Assembly (NCBI RefSeq): GCF_001050345.1
Contig: NZ_LFMW01000008.1
Location: 62,001-126,000 of the forward strand
Direction of reading: 5' to 3'
Origin: Pseudomonas fildesensis
Lineage (GTDB): Bacteria > Pseudomonadota > Gammaproteobacteria > Pseudomonadales > Pseudomonadaceae
Length of the DNA stretch: 64,000 nucleotides
Shown one piece after another: positions 49,092 to 56,332 of the stretch. Numbering within the stretch: position 1 is the stretch's first letter; each line of letters starts with the position of its first letter. The notes beneath the pieces are model-generated. The model did not search any database. It had not been told where the DNA came from and saw nothing but the letters and a program-made list of their open reading frames with translations. A program made the position numbers and the translations under genes.

Positions 49092-50186
49092 TCATGATAC
49101 CGGGTCGCGCAAGCGTTGCGGGCTGACTGCCTGCAATTGGTTCAGCCGGCTGGCGGTGCGGGCCAGGTCGATGGCCTGGCCTGACAGGGATTCGGCCAGG
49201 GGCTGTTCGCCGACCAGGACCAGGTGTTTGTCCCGGTCGTAGAGCACGTCCACCAGGTTGATGAAGCGTTGTTGCACCGCAATCGGGCAATCCGCCAGGT
49301 GCGGCAGCCCATCGATGATCCAGTGGTCGAAGTCCTCGCACAGCAGCAGGTAATCCATCACCGCCGTGAGCTGTTCGCACAGATCATTGAACGTGAAGGC
49401 GATGCGACGCGCCTCACAGTGACGGCATGTCAACTGCCGGGTGCCGACGCTCAGGGCTTGCGCCGGGCAATCTGCGGCAGGCAGCCCGAGGGCTGCGCGT
49501 TGCGCCGCCGTGCCTGGCCACACGTACTGCCCAGCCGTAAAGCGCTGTTCGGCATGGGCCTGGGGCAGGCTGCGAAAGTCCTGGGGCGAGCTGACTTCCA
49601 GCACCTCCATGCGCGCGGCGATCAGGTCGATCACTGGCTTGAAGCGCTCGTGGTACAGCGGGTTGGGCAAGAGTCCTTCAGGCGGGTAGTTGGACGTCAC
49701 CAGCACCAGCACGCCCCGAGCAAACAATGCCCTGAACAGCCGATTGATCAGCATGGCATCGCCAATATCGTGGACGTGGAACTCGTCGAAACACAGCACG
49801 CGGCAGCCCGCCAGCAGCTCATCAAGGGTGACGGCCAAGGCGTCGTCATGCTCACGGTGCTCGAACATGCCCCGATGCAGGCGGGCGAAAAAATCATGGA
49901 AATGCACACGCTGCTTCTCGGCAATCGGCAACGCCTGGAAAAACCCATCAAGCAGCCAGCTTTTGCCGCGCCCCACCGGGCCGTGCAGGTACAGGCTGCG
50001 AGTGGGTTCGTCGGCCAGCAGATGTGCGGTTTCGCGCGCCATAGCGGCAATCGCCTGCGCCTGGCCTGTGCTGAGGGTATAGCCCCGCTGCTCGGCCTTG
50101 TGCTGAAAGAACATCGGGATGGAGGCGTCGACGCGGGTGCCGGGGGGTTTACCGAACAGGCGTCGGATCAGGGAAAGCACGGCCAA
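49092..50186 (-). CDS. zapE: AFG1/ZapE-family ATPase
   Basis: 364-residue P-loop ATPase. Walker A GPVGRGKS (69-76), Walker B LCFDEFHVHD (131-140) and the family motif GRGKSWLLDGFF. ZapE associates with the Z-ring in E. coli, and AFG1 homologues act in mitochondrial proteostasis. Pseudomonads usually carry a second copy in the rplM-sspA region, so this may be a paralogue. It lies upstream of the LRR-kinase on the same strand and could be co-transcribed. Confidence 0.82.
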   Translation of the reverse strand: MAVLSLIRRLFGKPPGTRVDASIPMFFQHKAEQRGYTLSTGQAQAIAAMARETAHLLADEPTRSLYLHGPVGRGKSWLLDGFFQALPIAEKQRVHFHDFFARLHRGMFEHREHDDALAVTLDELLAGCRVLCFDEFHVHDIGDAMLINRLFRALFARGVLVLVTSNYPPEGLLPNPLYHERFKPVIDLIAARMEVLEVSSPQDFRSLPQAHAEQRFTAGQYVWPGTAAQRAALGLPAADCPAQALSVGTRQLTCRHCEARRIAFTFNDLCEQLTAVMDYLLLCEDFDHWIIDGLPHLADCPIAVQQRFINLVDVLYDRDKHLVLVGEQPLAESLSGQAIDLARTASRLNQLQAVSPQRLRDPVS

Positions 50187-50411
50187 TGCGAGTCACTCTG
50201 TAGTGCGGTGGTCGCTTACTTTAGAGGCCCGACCACGTTTTGACCAATCGAGAAGGGCGCCGCCAGATATCTCGAAAAGGCATGGGGTGTAGACATTACC
50301 CAAGCGGTCAGCAGGCGGCGCTGGTTTGGGATGGCCTGGTGTATCTGGAAAACCTGGCGCCCCCTGCAACGCCGGGACCTATACCAGTAACGGGCTGCTC
50401 GACGTTGGGTT

Positions 50412-51152
50412 CTAGAACTTCAACATCTGCGTGGTCGGCTGGCCCACCGGGCTGACCATCGCATAGTTGTAGCCGGCCCCGGACCAGTACTCGGCCTGCA
50501 GCCCGTCGGCGGTGCGGCTGCCACGGGGCAGGAAGTTGTTTTGCGGTCCCGGTGGGCGAATGTAGAAGCTGATCTTGCGACCTTGCGAGTCCTCATACAC
50601 CACCATGGCCGCCGCACCTTGATCGGTGGTGAGCAGGCGACCACTGACCGGTTGGAAGCCCGATTGGCTCATGTCGGGCAGGCGATGGGCCTGGTTGAAG
50701 TAGCGGTCGAGCCAGGCTTGCATCGTGCCGTTGCCCTGGACGCTGTAGTCCGCGGGCATGATGCCGTCCTGGGCAAACAGACGGTAGGCCTGCATGGCGT
50801 CGGTCATGGGCTGTATCGCCGCATACTCGGTGGCTTCACGGGCCTGCCAGCCGCCCAGGCCGCCGACGCTGACGGCGATCAACAGCAGCGCCGCCGTGGC
50901 CAGGTGGCGCCGCGACTGGCGCTTGAGGCGCTGGCGAATCAGGGCTGGGTCCAGGTCCGGGTTGGCCGGTTGTTGCAGGGCGCCACTCAACGACGCGCGC
51001 AACAACTGTGCATCCTGCTGCCAGGCGTGGACCTGGGCCGCCACGTCAGGGTGGGCGGCCAACCAGGTTTCAAGCACGCGACGATCACTCTCCAGCAGTT
51101 GGTGGTCGATGTAGGCATGCAAATCGCGTTCGCTGGGGGGCAGGCTGATCAT
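50412..51152 (-). CDS. Membrane-bound anti-sigma factor
   Basis: 246 aa. An N-terminal cytoplasmic region of about 80 residues (SERDLHAYIDHQL, typical of anti-sigma domains), one membrane helix (about 84-101) and a periplasmic domain. It has no HxxxCxxC zinc motif. The ATGA overlap with the sigma gene upstream (51149-51152) couples the two. It should hold the ECF sigma at the membrane until an envelope or oxidative cue releases it. Confidence 0.88.
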   Translation of the reverse strand: MISLPPSERDLHAYIDHQLLESDRRVLETWLAAHPDVAAQVHAWQQDAQLLRASLSGALQQPANPDLDPALIRQRLKRQSRRHLATAALLLIAVSVGGLGGWQAREATEYAAIQPMTDAMQAYRLFAQDGIMPADYSVQGNGTMQAWLDRYFNQAHRLPDMSQSGFQPVSGRLLTTDQGAAAMVVYEDSQGRKISFYIRPPGPQNNFLPRGSRTADGLQAEYWSGAGYNYAMVSPVGQPTTQMLKF

Positions 51153-51655
51153 TTGAGTATCCGCATGGAAGGGCTGGTGATTTCGCCATCGCTAAGTTGG
51201 CGCAAGGCTTGGCGTGCACGGGACAGGCGCGACATCACGGTGCCAATGGGCACGTCGAGGATCTCGGCGACCGCCTTGTAGCTCAAGCCTTCGACCGACA
51301 CCCACAGCAGCAGCGCGCGTTGTTCGGTGTTGAGTTGATCGAAGGCTTGCAGGGTCGACTGGGCGATCACGGTACGTTCTACCGACGGCTGCGCATCATC
51401 GCGCCCGGTAAAAAATTCGAGCATGCGCGCGTAGCGACGGGAGCTGCGGTGGGCATCGAGGAACTGCCGGTAGAGGATCGAGAACAGCCAGGCGCGCAGG
51501 TCGCCTTCGACGCGTTTGTCGGCCCAGCTGATGATCGCTCGTTCCAGCGTCGACTGCACCAGGTCATCGGCGCTGCTGGCGTTACGGGTCAGGGACACGG
51601 CAAAACGCCGCAGCCTGGGGATGATTTCACGTAACTGCTCATCGAGTTCATGCAT
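51149..51655 (-). CDS. ECF RNA polymerase sigma factor
   Basis: 168 aa with region 2 (ADDLVQSTLERAIISW, RAWLFSILYRQFLD) and region 4 (QRALLLWVSVEGLSYKAVAEILDVPIGTVMSRLSRAR). ATG at 51655. The long upstream extension to 51835 is non-coding and holds the promoters. Followed by its anti-sigma factor and divergent from the catalase-like gene. Two matching promoters in the gap (51689-51715 and 51744-51770) imply autoregulation. Confidence 0.93.
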   Translation of the reverse strand: MHELDEQLREIIPRLRRFAVSLTRNASSADDLVQSTLERAIISWADKRVEGDLRAWLFSILYRQFLDAHRSSRRYARMLEFFTGRDDAQPSVERTVIAQSTLQAFDQLNTEQRALLLWVSVEGLSYKAVAEILDVPIGTVMSRLSRARQALRQLSDGEITSPSMRILK

Positions 51656-51688
51656 GGGATTCTGGCGGGTCACTACGCTGGGACTAGA

Positions 51689-51715
51689 GAGACGTCCGGC
51701 GTTGAAGATTATTCC
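51689..51715 (-). promoter_or_regulatory. ECF-type promoter of the sigma/anti-sigma operon
   Basis: GGAATA, 15-nt spacer, CGTCTC, reading towards the sigma gene. Exactly the same two hexamers at the same spacing occur on the other strand at 51744-51770. Confidence 0.8.
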
Positions 51716-51743
51716 AGGCTGCGAAAAATAAACCAAAGGCCTG

Positions 51744-51770
51744 GGAATAGAGCGGATCGGCGTTCGTCTC
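51744..51770 (+). promoter_or_regulatory. ECF-type promoter of the catalase-like operon
   Basis: GGAATA, 15-nt spacer, CGTCTC, with the -10 about 54 nt upstream of the catalase-like ATG. Mirror copy of the promoter at 51689-51715. The GGAA/CGTC pattern is typical of ECF sigma promoters. Confidence 0.8.
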
Positions 51771-51823
51771 AATGCTCCGACCTTATGTTTCACCCCTAAG
51801 GCCTTTGGCCCTGGAGTTCCTTC

Positions 51824-52906
51824 ATGGTAGATCACTCATCACCGCCCCGTCCTCCGTTGAGCACTGCGAGCCTGATCGCGCGACTCGTCGGCATCGGTGC
51901 CGTGGTTGCTGTTGTTGCGGGGGCGTTTGCCTACGTCAACGGCACCCTCGACCCACAACGACTGCGGCCCAAGACCTTGGTCAATGCCCTGGAAACCAAT
52001 AACGGCGTGCACCCGGGCTTGCGGCGTAACCATGCCAAGGGCGTGTGCGTTGCGGGTTATTTCGAGAGCAGTGCCGAGGCGCGTGCGTATTCCTCAGCCC
52101 AAGTGTTCAGCGAGGCCAAGACCCCAGTGATCGGTCGCTTTGCCTTGCCCAGCGGCAACCCCTATGCGCCGGACAGCAGTGTGCCGCTGCGCAGTTTTGC
52201 CCTGCAATTCAGCCAGGCCAACGGCCAGCAGTGGCGCACCGGGATGAACAGCATGCCGGTGTTCCCGGTGGGCACGCCCGAGGCGTTCTACCAGATGCTC
52301 AAGGCGGGCGCGCCCGACCCGGCGACCGGCAAGCCGAACCCGGCGAATATGCCAGCGTTTTTTGCCTCGCATCCGGAGACGGCGCCGTTTCTGGCATGGG
52401 TCAAAACCGCCAAGCCCTCGGCCAGCTACGCAACCGAGACCTATAACGGCATCAATGCATTTTACCTGGTGAGCGCCGACGGTCAGCGCCAGGCCGTGCG
52501 TTGGGGCGTAGTACCGCAAAGCCAGGATGCGCCGGGGGATAGCGCGCCGGCAGGCAATGACTTCCTGGAAAAAGACCTGGTGCAACGCCTGGCTTCAGGG
52601 CCGCTGCGCTGGCAGTTGAACATGACCCTGGCCAACTCCGGCGACCCGGTGGACGACGCCAGCAAGGCCTGGACTGGCTCGCACAAGGTGATCAACGTGG
52701 GCACCCTCGTGTTGCAAAGCAGCCAGCCACAGGCCGATGGCGATTGCCGCGATATCAACTTCGACCCGCTGATTTTGCCGAGCGGCATCGAAGCGTCGAA
52801 TGACCCGTTGCTGGCCGCCCGTTCGGCGGCGTACGCCAGTTCGTACCTGCGCCGCGCCGGTGAGGTCAGCCCGCTGCACAGCGCCCCTCAGGAGTCGAAG
52901 CCATGA
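51824..52906 (+). CDS. Catalase-family peroxidase (SrpA-like), membrane-anchored
   Basis: 360-residue heme protein of the mini-catalase group. N-terminal membrane helix (18-38), then a catalase core with the distal His70 (GLRRNHAKG) and the proximal heme ligand Tyr337 in an RxxxY motif (Arg333). It lacks the C-terminal domains of full catalases. Expected outside the cytoplasmic membrane, reducing peroxides. The stop overlaps the cytochrome b561 start (ATGA), suggesting b561 supplies electrons. Confidence 0.9.
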   Translation: MVDHSSPPRPPLSTASLIARLVGIGAVVAVVAGAFAYVNGTLDPQRLRPKTLVNALETNNGVHPGLRRNHAKGVCVAGYFESSAEARAYSSAQVFSEAKTPVIGRFALPSGNPYAPDSSVPLRSFALQFSQANGQQWRTGMNSMPVFPVGTPEAFYQMLKAGAPDPATGKPNPANMPAFFASHPETAPFLAWVKTAKPSASYATETYNGINAFYLVSADGQRQAVRWGVVPQSQDAPGDSAPAGNDFLEKDLVQRLASGPLRWQLNMTLANSGDPVDDASKAWTGSHKVINVGTLVLQSSQPQADGDCRDINFDPLILPSGIEASNDPLLAARSAAYASSYLRRAGEVSPLHSAPQESKP

Positions 52907-53442
52907 ACGGTTCACCACGGTTTTTTGCGCCCATGGCGCGTCTGCTGCATTGGTTGATGGCACTGATGATCATCGCCATGCTGTTTATCGGCGCTGGCCT
53001 GGCGGCGTCGGTTTCGGAGCGGCACGAGTGGCTGATTCACCTGCACAAGCCGCTGGGCATCGCGATTCTGGCGTTGGTGATTGTGCGGCTGGTCGTACGT
53101 TTTTCCACGCGCCAGCCACCGTTGCCCGCCGATTTACCGTTGTGGCAAGTGCTGGCAGCCAAGGCCTCTCATCTGTTGCTGTATGGGTTGATGCTGGTGT
53201 TGCCGCTGCTGGGCTGGGCGATGATTTCGGCGGCGGGCGACCCGGTGATGCTCAGCAGCTCGATTCAACTACCGTCGCTGGTGGCGGCCAATGCACCGTT
53301 GTTTGCGGTGTTGCGCAAGGCCCATGGTTATCTCGCCTACTTGTTGTTCCTGACGGTGTTGTTGCACCTGGCGGCGGCGTTGTTCCATGGGTTGATTCGG
53401 CGTGATGGGGTGTTGCAGAGCATGACGGGCGGCAAGGACTGA
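52903..53442 (+). CDS. Cytochrome b561 coupled to the catalase-like peroxidase
   Basis: 179-residue four-helix membrane cytochrome. Likely heme ligands His16, His48, His141 and His155. A 4-nt overlap with the peroxidase gene. In this gene pair the cytochrome probably draws electrons from the quinone pool for the peroxidase. Under control of the divergent ECF sigma by promoter similarity. Confidence 0.9.
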   Translation: MNGSPRFFAPMARLLHWLMALMIIAMLFIGAGLAASVSERHEWLIHLHKPLGIAILALVIVRLVVRFSTRQPPLPADLPLWQVLAAKASHLLLYGLMLVLPLLGWAMISAAGDPVMLSSSIQLPSLVAANAPLFAVLRKAHGYLAYLLFLTVLLHLAAALFHGLIRRDGVLQSMTGGKD

Positions 53443-53463
53443 CCTGAGCCGTTGGTCGATACC

Positions 53464-53597
53464 TGTGGCGAACGAGCTTGCTCGCGTTGGGTTGCGCAGC
53501 AGCCCCAAAACCTGCCTGCTCGGTGTATCAGGTAATAGGGCCGTGCCTGTAATTGGGCCGCTTCGCGGCCCAACGCGAGCAAGCTCGCTCGCCACAT
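53464..53597. repeat. REPIN (GCGAGCAAGCTCG family) with nested arms
   Basis: TGGCGAACGAGCTTGCTCGCG on the left is mirrored by CGCGAGCAAGCTCGCTCGCCA on the right. An inner pair (GTTGGG-TTGCGCAGCAGCCC and GGGCCGCTTCGCGGCCCAAC) extends the fold. Between the b561 gene and the convergent M14 gene. Confidence 0.85.
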
Positions 53598-53600
53598 TAT

Positions 53601-54752
53601 TCAGCGTAGGGTGCTGACGATATCGGCCACCGTGCTTAATACGTCCTTGCCCAGTTGCATCGAACGTTTACCTGACCAACCGGTTTGCGGGTTAGGGGCG
53701 TCGTCATTGTCCTTGAACGGCATTTCGAGGGTCAGCGACAGGCAGTCGTACTTCTCGCCCACTGAATTGCAGGCCAGGGTCATATTGGCCTGGCCTGGCA
53801 GGTCACGGGTGTAGCCGTGGGTGGTCTGGAAGTCGCGGGTCAGGGCGCTCAAATGGCTGCGGAAGCGTTTTTCCAGGGCTTCGATTCGCGGGGTGTAGCC
53901 CGGGTTGCCTTCACAGCCGGCGGTGAAGATGTAGGGGATTTCTTCGTCGCCGTGTATATCGAGGAACAGGTCGACGCCGTACTTTTCCATTTGCTGCTGG
54001 ACGAACAGCACTTCGGGGCTAACTTCCTGGCTGGCGCTCTGCCAGGCGCGATTGAGGTCCTGGCCCATGGCATTGGTGCGTAGGTGGCCGTGGAAGGCAC
54101 CGTCCGGGTTCATGTTTGGTACCAGGTACAGGTCGGCGACGGCCAGCAGTTTTTTCAGCTCGGTGTCACCGTCCTGCTGGAGGCGCTCGATGATGCCTTC
54201 CATAAACCATTCGGCCATGTGTTCGCCGGGGTGCTGCTGGGCGATGATCCAGACCTTGCGTCGGCCTGCACCACCTTTGCCACGGCGCAGCAATTGGATA
54301 TCGCGGCCTTCGACACTTTTGCCGGTGGCCAGCAGTTTAGTGCCGGCTTGGTTCAGCGCCTGGTCGATCAGCCAGTCGTGGCGCTCACGGCTGTAAGGTT
54401 CGAAGTAGGCGAACCACGCCTGTTTTTCGCGGGTCTCCAGGCTGATGTGCAAGGTTTCGCCGTCAAAACGCGTGGGTACGCGGAACCAGTTGGTATGGTC
54501 GTAGGACGCCACGGCGTTGTAGCCGCTCCACGCGTGCTTATAGGAGGATTGGCTAGCGTTGCTCAGGCGGAAGGTGTGGGTGTGGCCCACGTGCATGCCT
54601 TCGGCCTTGAAGTGAAACCATTGGAAATGTTGGCTGCGGGTATCGGGGTTGATTGCCAGCAGCAACTGATGGGCATCACTGGCATCCAGGACCTGGATAT
54701 TGCCACTGTCGAAGTCGGTGCTGATCTTGATGGAGGTCAAGGCCACGGTCAT
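53601..54752 (-). CDS. M14-family zinc carboxypeptidase
   Basis: 383 aa. An N-terminal beta-domain of about 120 residues, as in cytosolic (AGBL/CCP-like) carboxypeptidases, precedes the catalytic domain. Zn ligands His174 and Glu177 (HPGE) and His267 (DIHGDEE), substrate-binding NxDG and LNRAW, and a catalytic Glu in LTLEMPFK. No signal peptide, so cytosolic. Such bacterial enzymes may trim C-terminal residues of peptides. The substrate is unknown. ATG at 54752. Confidence 0.9.
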   Translation of the reverse strand: MTVALTSIKISTDFDSGNIQVLDASDAHQLLLAINPDTRSQHFQWFHFKAEGMHVGHTHTFRLSNASQSSYKHAWSGYNAVASYDHTNWFRVPTRFDGETLHISLETREKQAWFAYFEPYSRERHDWLIDQALNQAGTKLLATGKSVEGRDIQLLRRGKGGAGRRKVWIIAQQHPGEHMAEWFMEGIIERLQQDGDTELKKLLAVADLYLVPNMNPDGAFHGHLRTNAMGQDLNRAWQSASQEVSPEVLFVQQQMEKYGVDLFLDIHGDEEIPYIFTAGCEGNPGYTPRIEALEKRFRSHLSALTRDFQTTHGYTRDLPGQANMTLACNSVGEKYDCLSLTLEMPFKDNDDAPNPQTGWSGKRSMQLGKDVLSTVADIVSTLR

Positions 54753-54876
54753 AGTCTGGTTGCCTGAATATGAGTTTGTGGCGGCTATATTACACAGAGG
54801 TTGCGCAAGATCTTGACGCAAAATTGTTGCGAGGGGAGGGGGGCGTCATCCCTGACGCAGCAGCAGCTTAGAGTCT

Positions 54877-54895
54877 ATGAGATTGATTCTCAAGC
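54877..54895. promoter_or_regulatory. Fur-box-like inverted repeat
   Basis: TGAGA-TTGAT-TCTCA core (54878-54892), close to the GAGAATGATTCTC form of Pseudomonas iron boxes. It lies 125 nt upstream of the M14 start and 130 nt beyond the end of prrF. The target is unclear. Confidence 0.4.
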
Positions 54896-55023
54896 GCTAT
54901 CTCGCAAAGATCGGGGCTAGAGCATTCGACTGGCTTTCTTTTGGCGATGGTCTTTTGCTACCATGCGCGCCATCAAGCAACACACAGTCTTCATTAGCCT
55001 GAAGCCATGCCAGGGAAACTGGC

Positions 55024-55138
55024 AAAAAAAAGACCCGGCCAAAGAGCCGGGTCAAAAACCGTGATTAGCCTGATGAGGAGATATTCCAAGAGTCCGACCT
55101 AAGGTCCCTTGGTCTATCGACTGATCTCGCGATCAGCT
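55024..55138 (-). ncRNA. prrF: PrrF iron-regulated small RNA
   Basis: About 115 nt on the minus strand. It opens with a CTGATCGCGAGATCAG stem-loop, contains the conserved mRNA-pairing core CTCCTCATCAGGCTAATCA (55062-55080) and ends in a GACCCGGC-TCTTTG-GCCGGGTC terminator with a T run at 55024-55031. These are the features of PrrF sRNAs, which with Hfq shut down iron-storage and iron-using proteins when iron is scarce. A Fur box overlaps the promoter. Single copy here, unlike the P. aeruginosa tandem. The 5' end is estimated from the -10 position. Confidence 0.92.
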
Positions 55139-55144
55139 GGGTCC

Positions 55145-55173
55145 AATAATAATCATTATCATTTGCAAGTCAA
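55145..55173 (-). promoter_or_regulatory. prrF promoter with Fur box
   Basis: -35 TTGACT (55168-55173), 16-nt spacer, -10 TATTAT (55146-55151). AATAATAATCATTATCATT at 55145-55163 matches the Fur consensus GATAATGATAATCATTATC over most positions and covers the -10, so Fe-Fur would block transcription. Confidence 0.9.
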
Positions 55174-55214
55174 ATGTTTTTATCCATGAGATAGAAATAT
55201 TTTTCCTGCGCGCG

Positions 55215-55565
55215 TCATCCGTTTGCCTGAGTCTGCGACACTCGCAACGACCGCTCCACCATCGCTTTCGCCATATCGATCAAATACACCACTGAAAATG
55301 CCAGGTCGCGCTGATTGCCTTGATGGTTGCTTGCCGACTCGTAGGCCGTGGCGGCTGCGCTGCGCAACAGTTCCGAGGCGTGCACCAGCGCTTCCTCCTG
55401 GCTGATGCCGGGTTTGATGCTGAACAACGCGTCGTTCGGCGGCGCTGCGGACATATCTTCTTTCAAGTAATAGTCGAGTGCGCGCTGGGCGGCGCCGCTG
55501 CTGCGCATGTCGAGCAGTTCGTTGATTTCAGGTGTGGCGGGCAGGGGATACGGGCTTGTCATCAT
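55215..55565 (-). CDS. DUF6124/DUF3077-family protein
   Basis: 116-residue small helical protein. The central LFSIKPGISQEEALVHASELL and C-terminal AMVERSL match a family frequent in fluorescent pseudomonads with no known function to me. No signal peptide, no membrane helix. The first two codons are both ATG, and no clear ribosome site is seen. Its upstream region holds two AATACG-N3-CGTATT operators shared with the divergent repressor, so it is a likely target of that repressor. Confidence 0.78.
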   Translation of the reverse strand: MMTSPYPLPATPEINELLDMRSSGAAQRALDYYLKEDMSAAPPNDALFSIKPGISQEEALVHASELLRSAAATAYESASNHQGNQRDLAFSVVYLIDMAKAMVERSLRVSQTQANG

Positions 55566-55612
55566 GAAGGTCGGTACTCTGGATGGGTGTCGAAAACCTG
55601 ATGACCGATAAT

Positions 55613-55627
55613 AGTACGTATCGTATT
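55613..55627. promoter_or_regulatory. Operator AGTACG-TAT-CGTATT
   Basis: Inverted repeat with one mismatch to the site at 55672-55686. The two centres are 59 nt apart. It lies 48 nt upstream of the DUF6124 gene start. Confidence 0.65.
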
Positions 55628-55671
55628 TATGTCGTTTTATGGATTACTACAAACTGTTTATTGCCCTGTAA

Positions 55672-55686
55672 AATACGCAACGTATT
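55672..55686. promoter_or_regulatory. Operator AATACG-CAA-CGTATT
   Basis: Perfect 6+6 bp inverted repeat ending 10 nt before the ATG of the LexA-like repressor. Suited to autorepression by steric block of transcription start or the ribosome site. Confidence 0.75.
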
Positions 55687-55696
55687 GTCAGGCCCC

Positions 55697-56332
55697 ATGG
55701 ATAAATGGATTGCGTTGGTCAGAGCCAACATGAAAGACCCCAGGGTCACGCAGGATGAACTGGCCGAACGCTTGGGCATGTCCCAGGGCGGTGTCGGCCA
55801 TTGGCTCAACAAGCGCCGTGTGCCGAGCCTGGCGGACATGAACCGGGTGCTGGAAGAGTTGGGGCTCGGGTACCTGGAAGTGACGCTGGAGATTCGCGAA
55901 AAGACCGACGCGGAACCAACTGCGCACACACACTACAACCCGTATTTTCGCTACCCGGTCAGCGACTGGAAAGGCGTGTGTGAAGTACGTGAAGAGCGCC
56001 CGGCCTACGGCGCCGCCCGGTTTGAACTGACGGACTACCACGCACGGGGCGATGCGTTCTGGCTACCCGTCACTGGAGACGCGATGACGGCCCCCAGCGG
56101 CCTGAGCATCGGCGCAGGCACGCTGATCCTGGTAGACCCGGCCATCAATGCCGAACCCGGCAAGTTGGTCGTCGCCCAATGGTCCGACAGCACCCAGGCC
56201 ACCTTTCGGCAATTGCAGGAAGAAAGCGGCCAGCTTTACCTGGTGCCGCTCAACCCAACCTACCCCAAGGTGCTGTTCACCGACGATTGCCGAATCCTTG
56301 GCGTCGTCGTGCAGGCCACGGCGAAGTTTTAG
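55697..56332 (+). CDS. LexA/CI-like (XRE-S24) repressor without self-cleavage residues
   Basis: 211 aa. Helix-turn-helix at about 15-45 (VTQDELAERLGMSQGGVGHWLNKRR), then a peptidase-S24-like domain. The serine motif GDSM reads GDAM (Ala129), and the region of the catalytic lysine reads ATFRQLQ (Arg171). It should therefore not autocleave in an SOS response. ATG at 55697 directly follows a perfect operator palindrome. Its stop overlaps that of liuD by 4 nt. It may be a domesticated phage repressor controlling itself and DUF6124. Confidence 0.85.
   Translation: MDKWIALVRANMKDPRVTQDELAERLGMSQGGVGHWLNKRRVPSLADMNRVLEELGLGYLEVTLEIREKTDAEPTAHTHYNPYFRYPVSDWKGVCEVREERPAYGAARFELTDYHARGDAFWLPVTGDAMTAPSGLSIGAGTLILVDPAINAEPGKLVVAQWSDSTQATFRQLQEESGQLYLVPLNPTYPKVLFTDDCRILGVVVQATAKF

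Noticed and set aside
50240..50455. Plus-strand frame in the gap between the ZapE-type and anti-sigma genes
   Set aside because: It runs into the antisense of the anti-sigma gene and has no ribosome site or recognisable product. The gap may hold remnants but nothing supportable.
54963..55064. 33-residue plus-strand frame next to prrF
   Set aside because: It reads through the prrF terminator and the antisense of its conserved core, and has no ribosome site.
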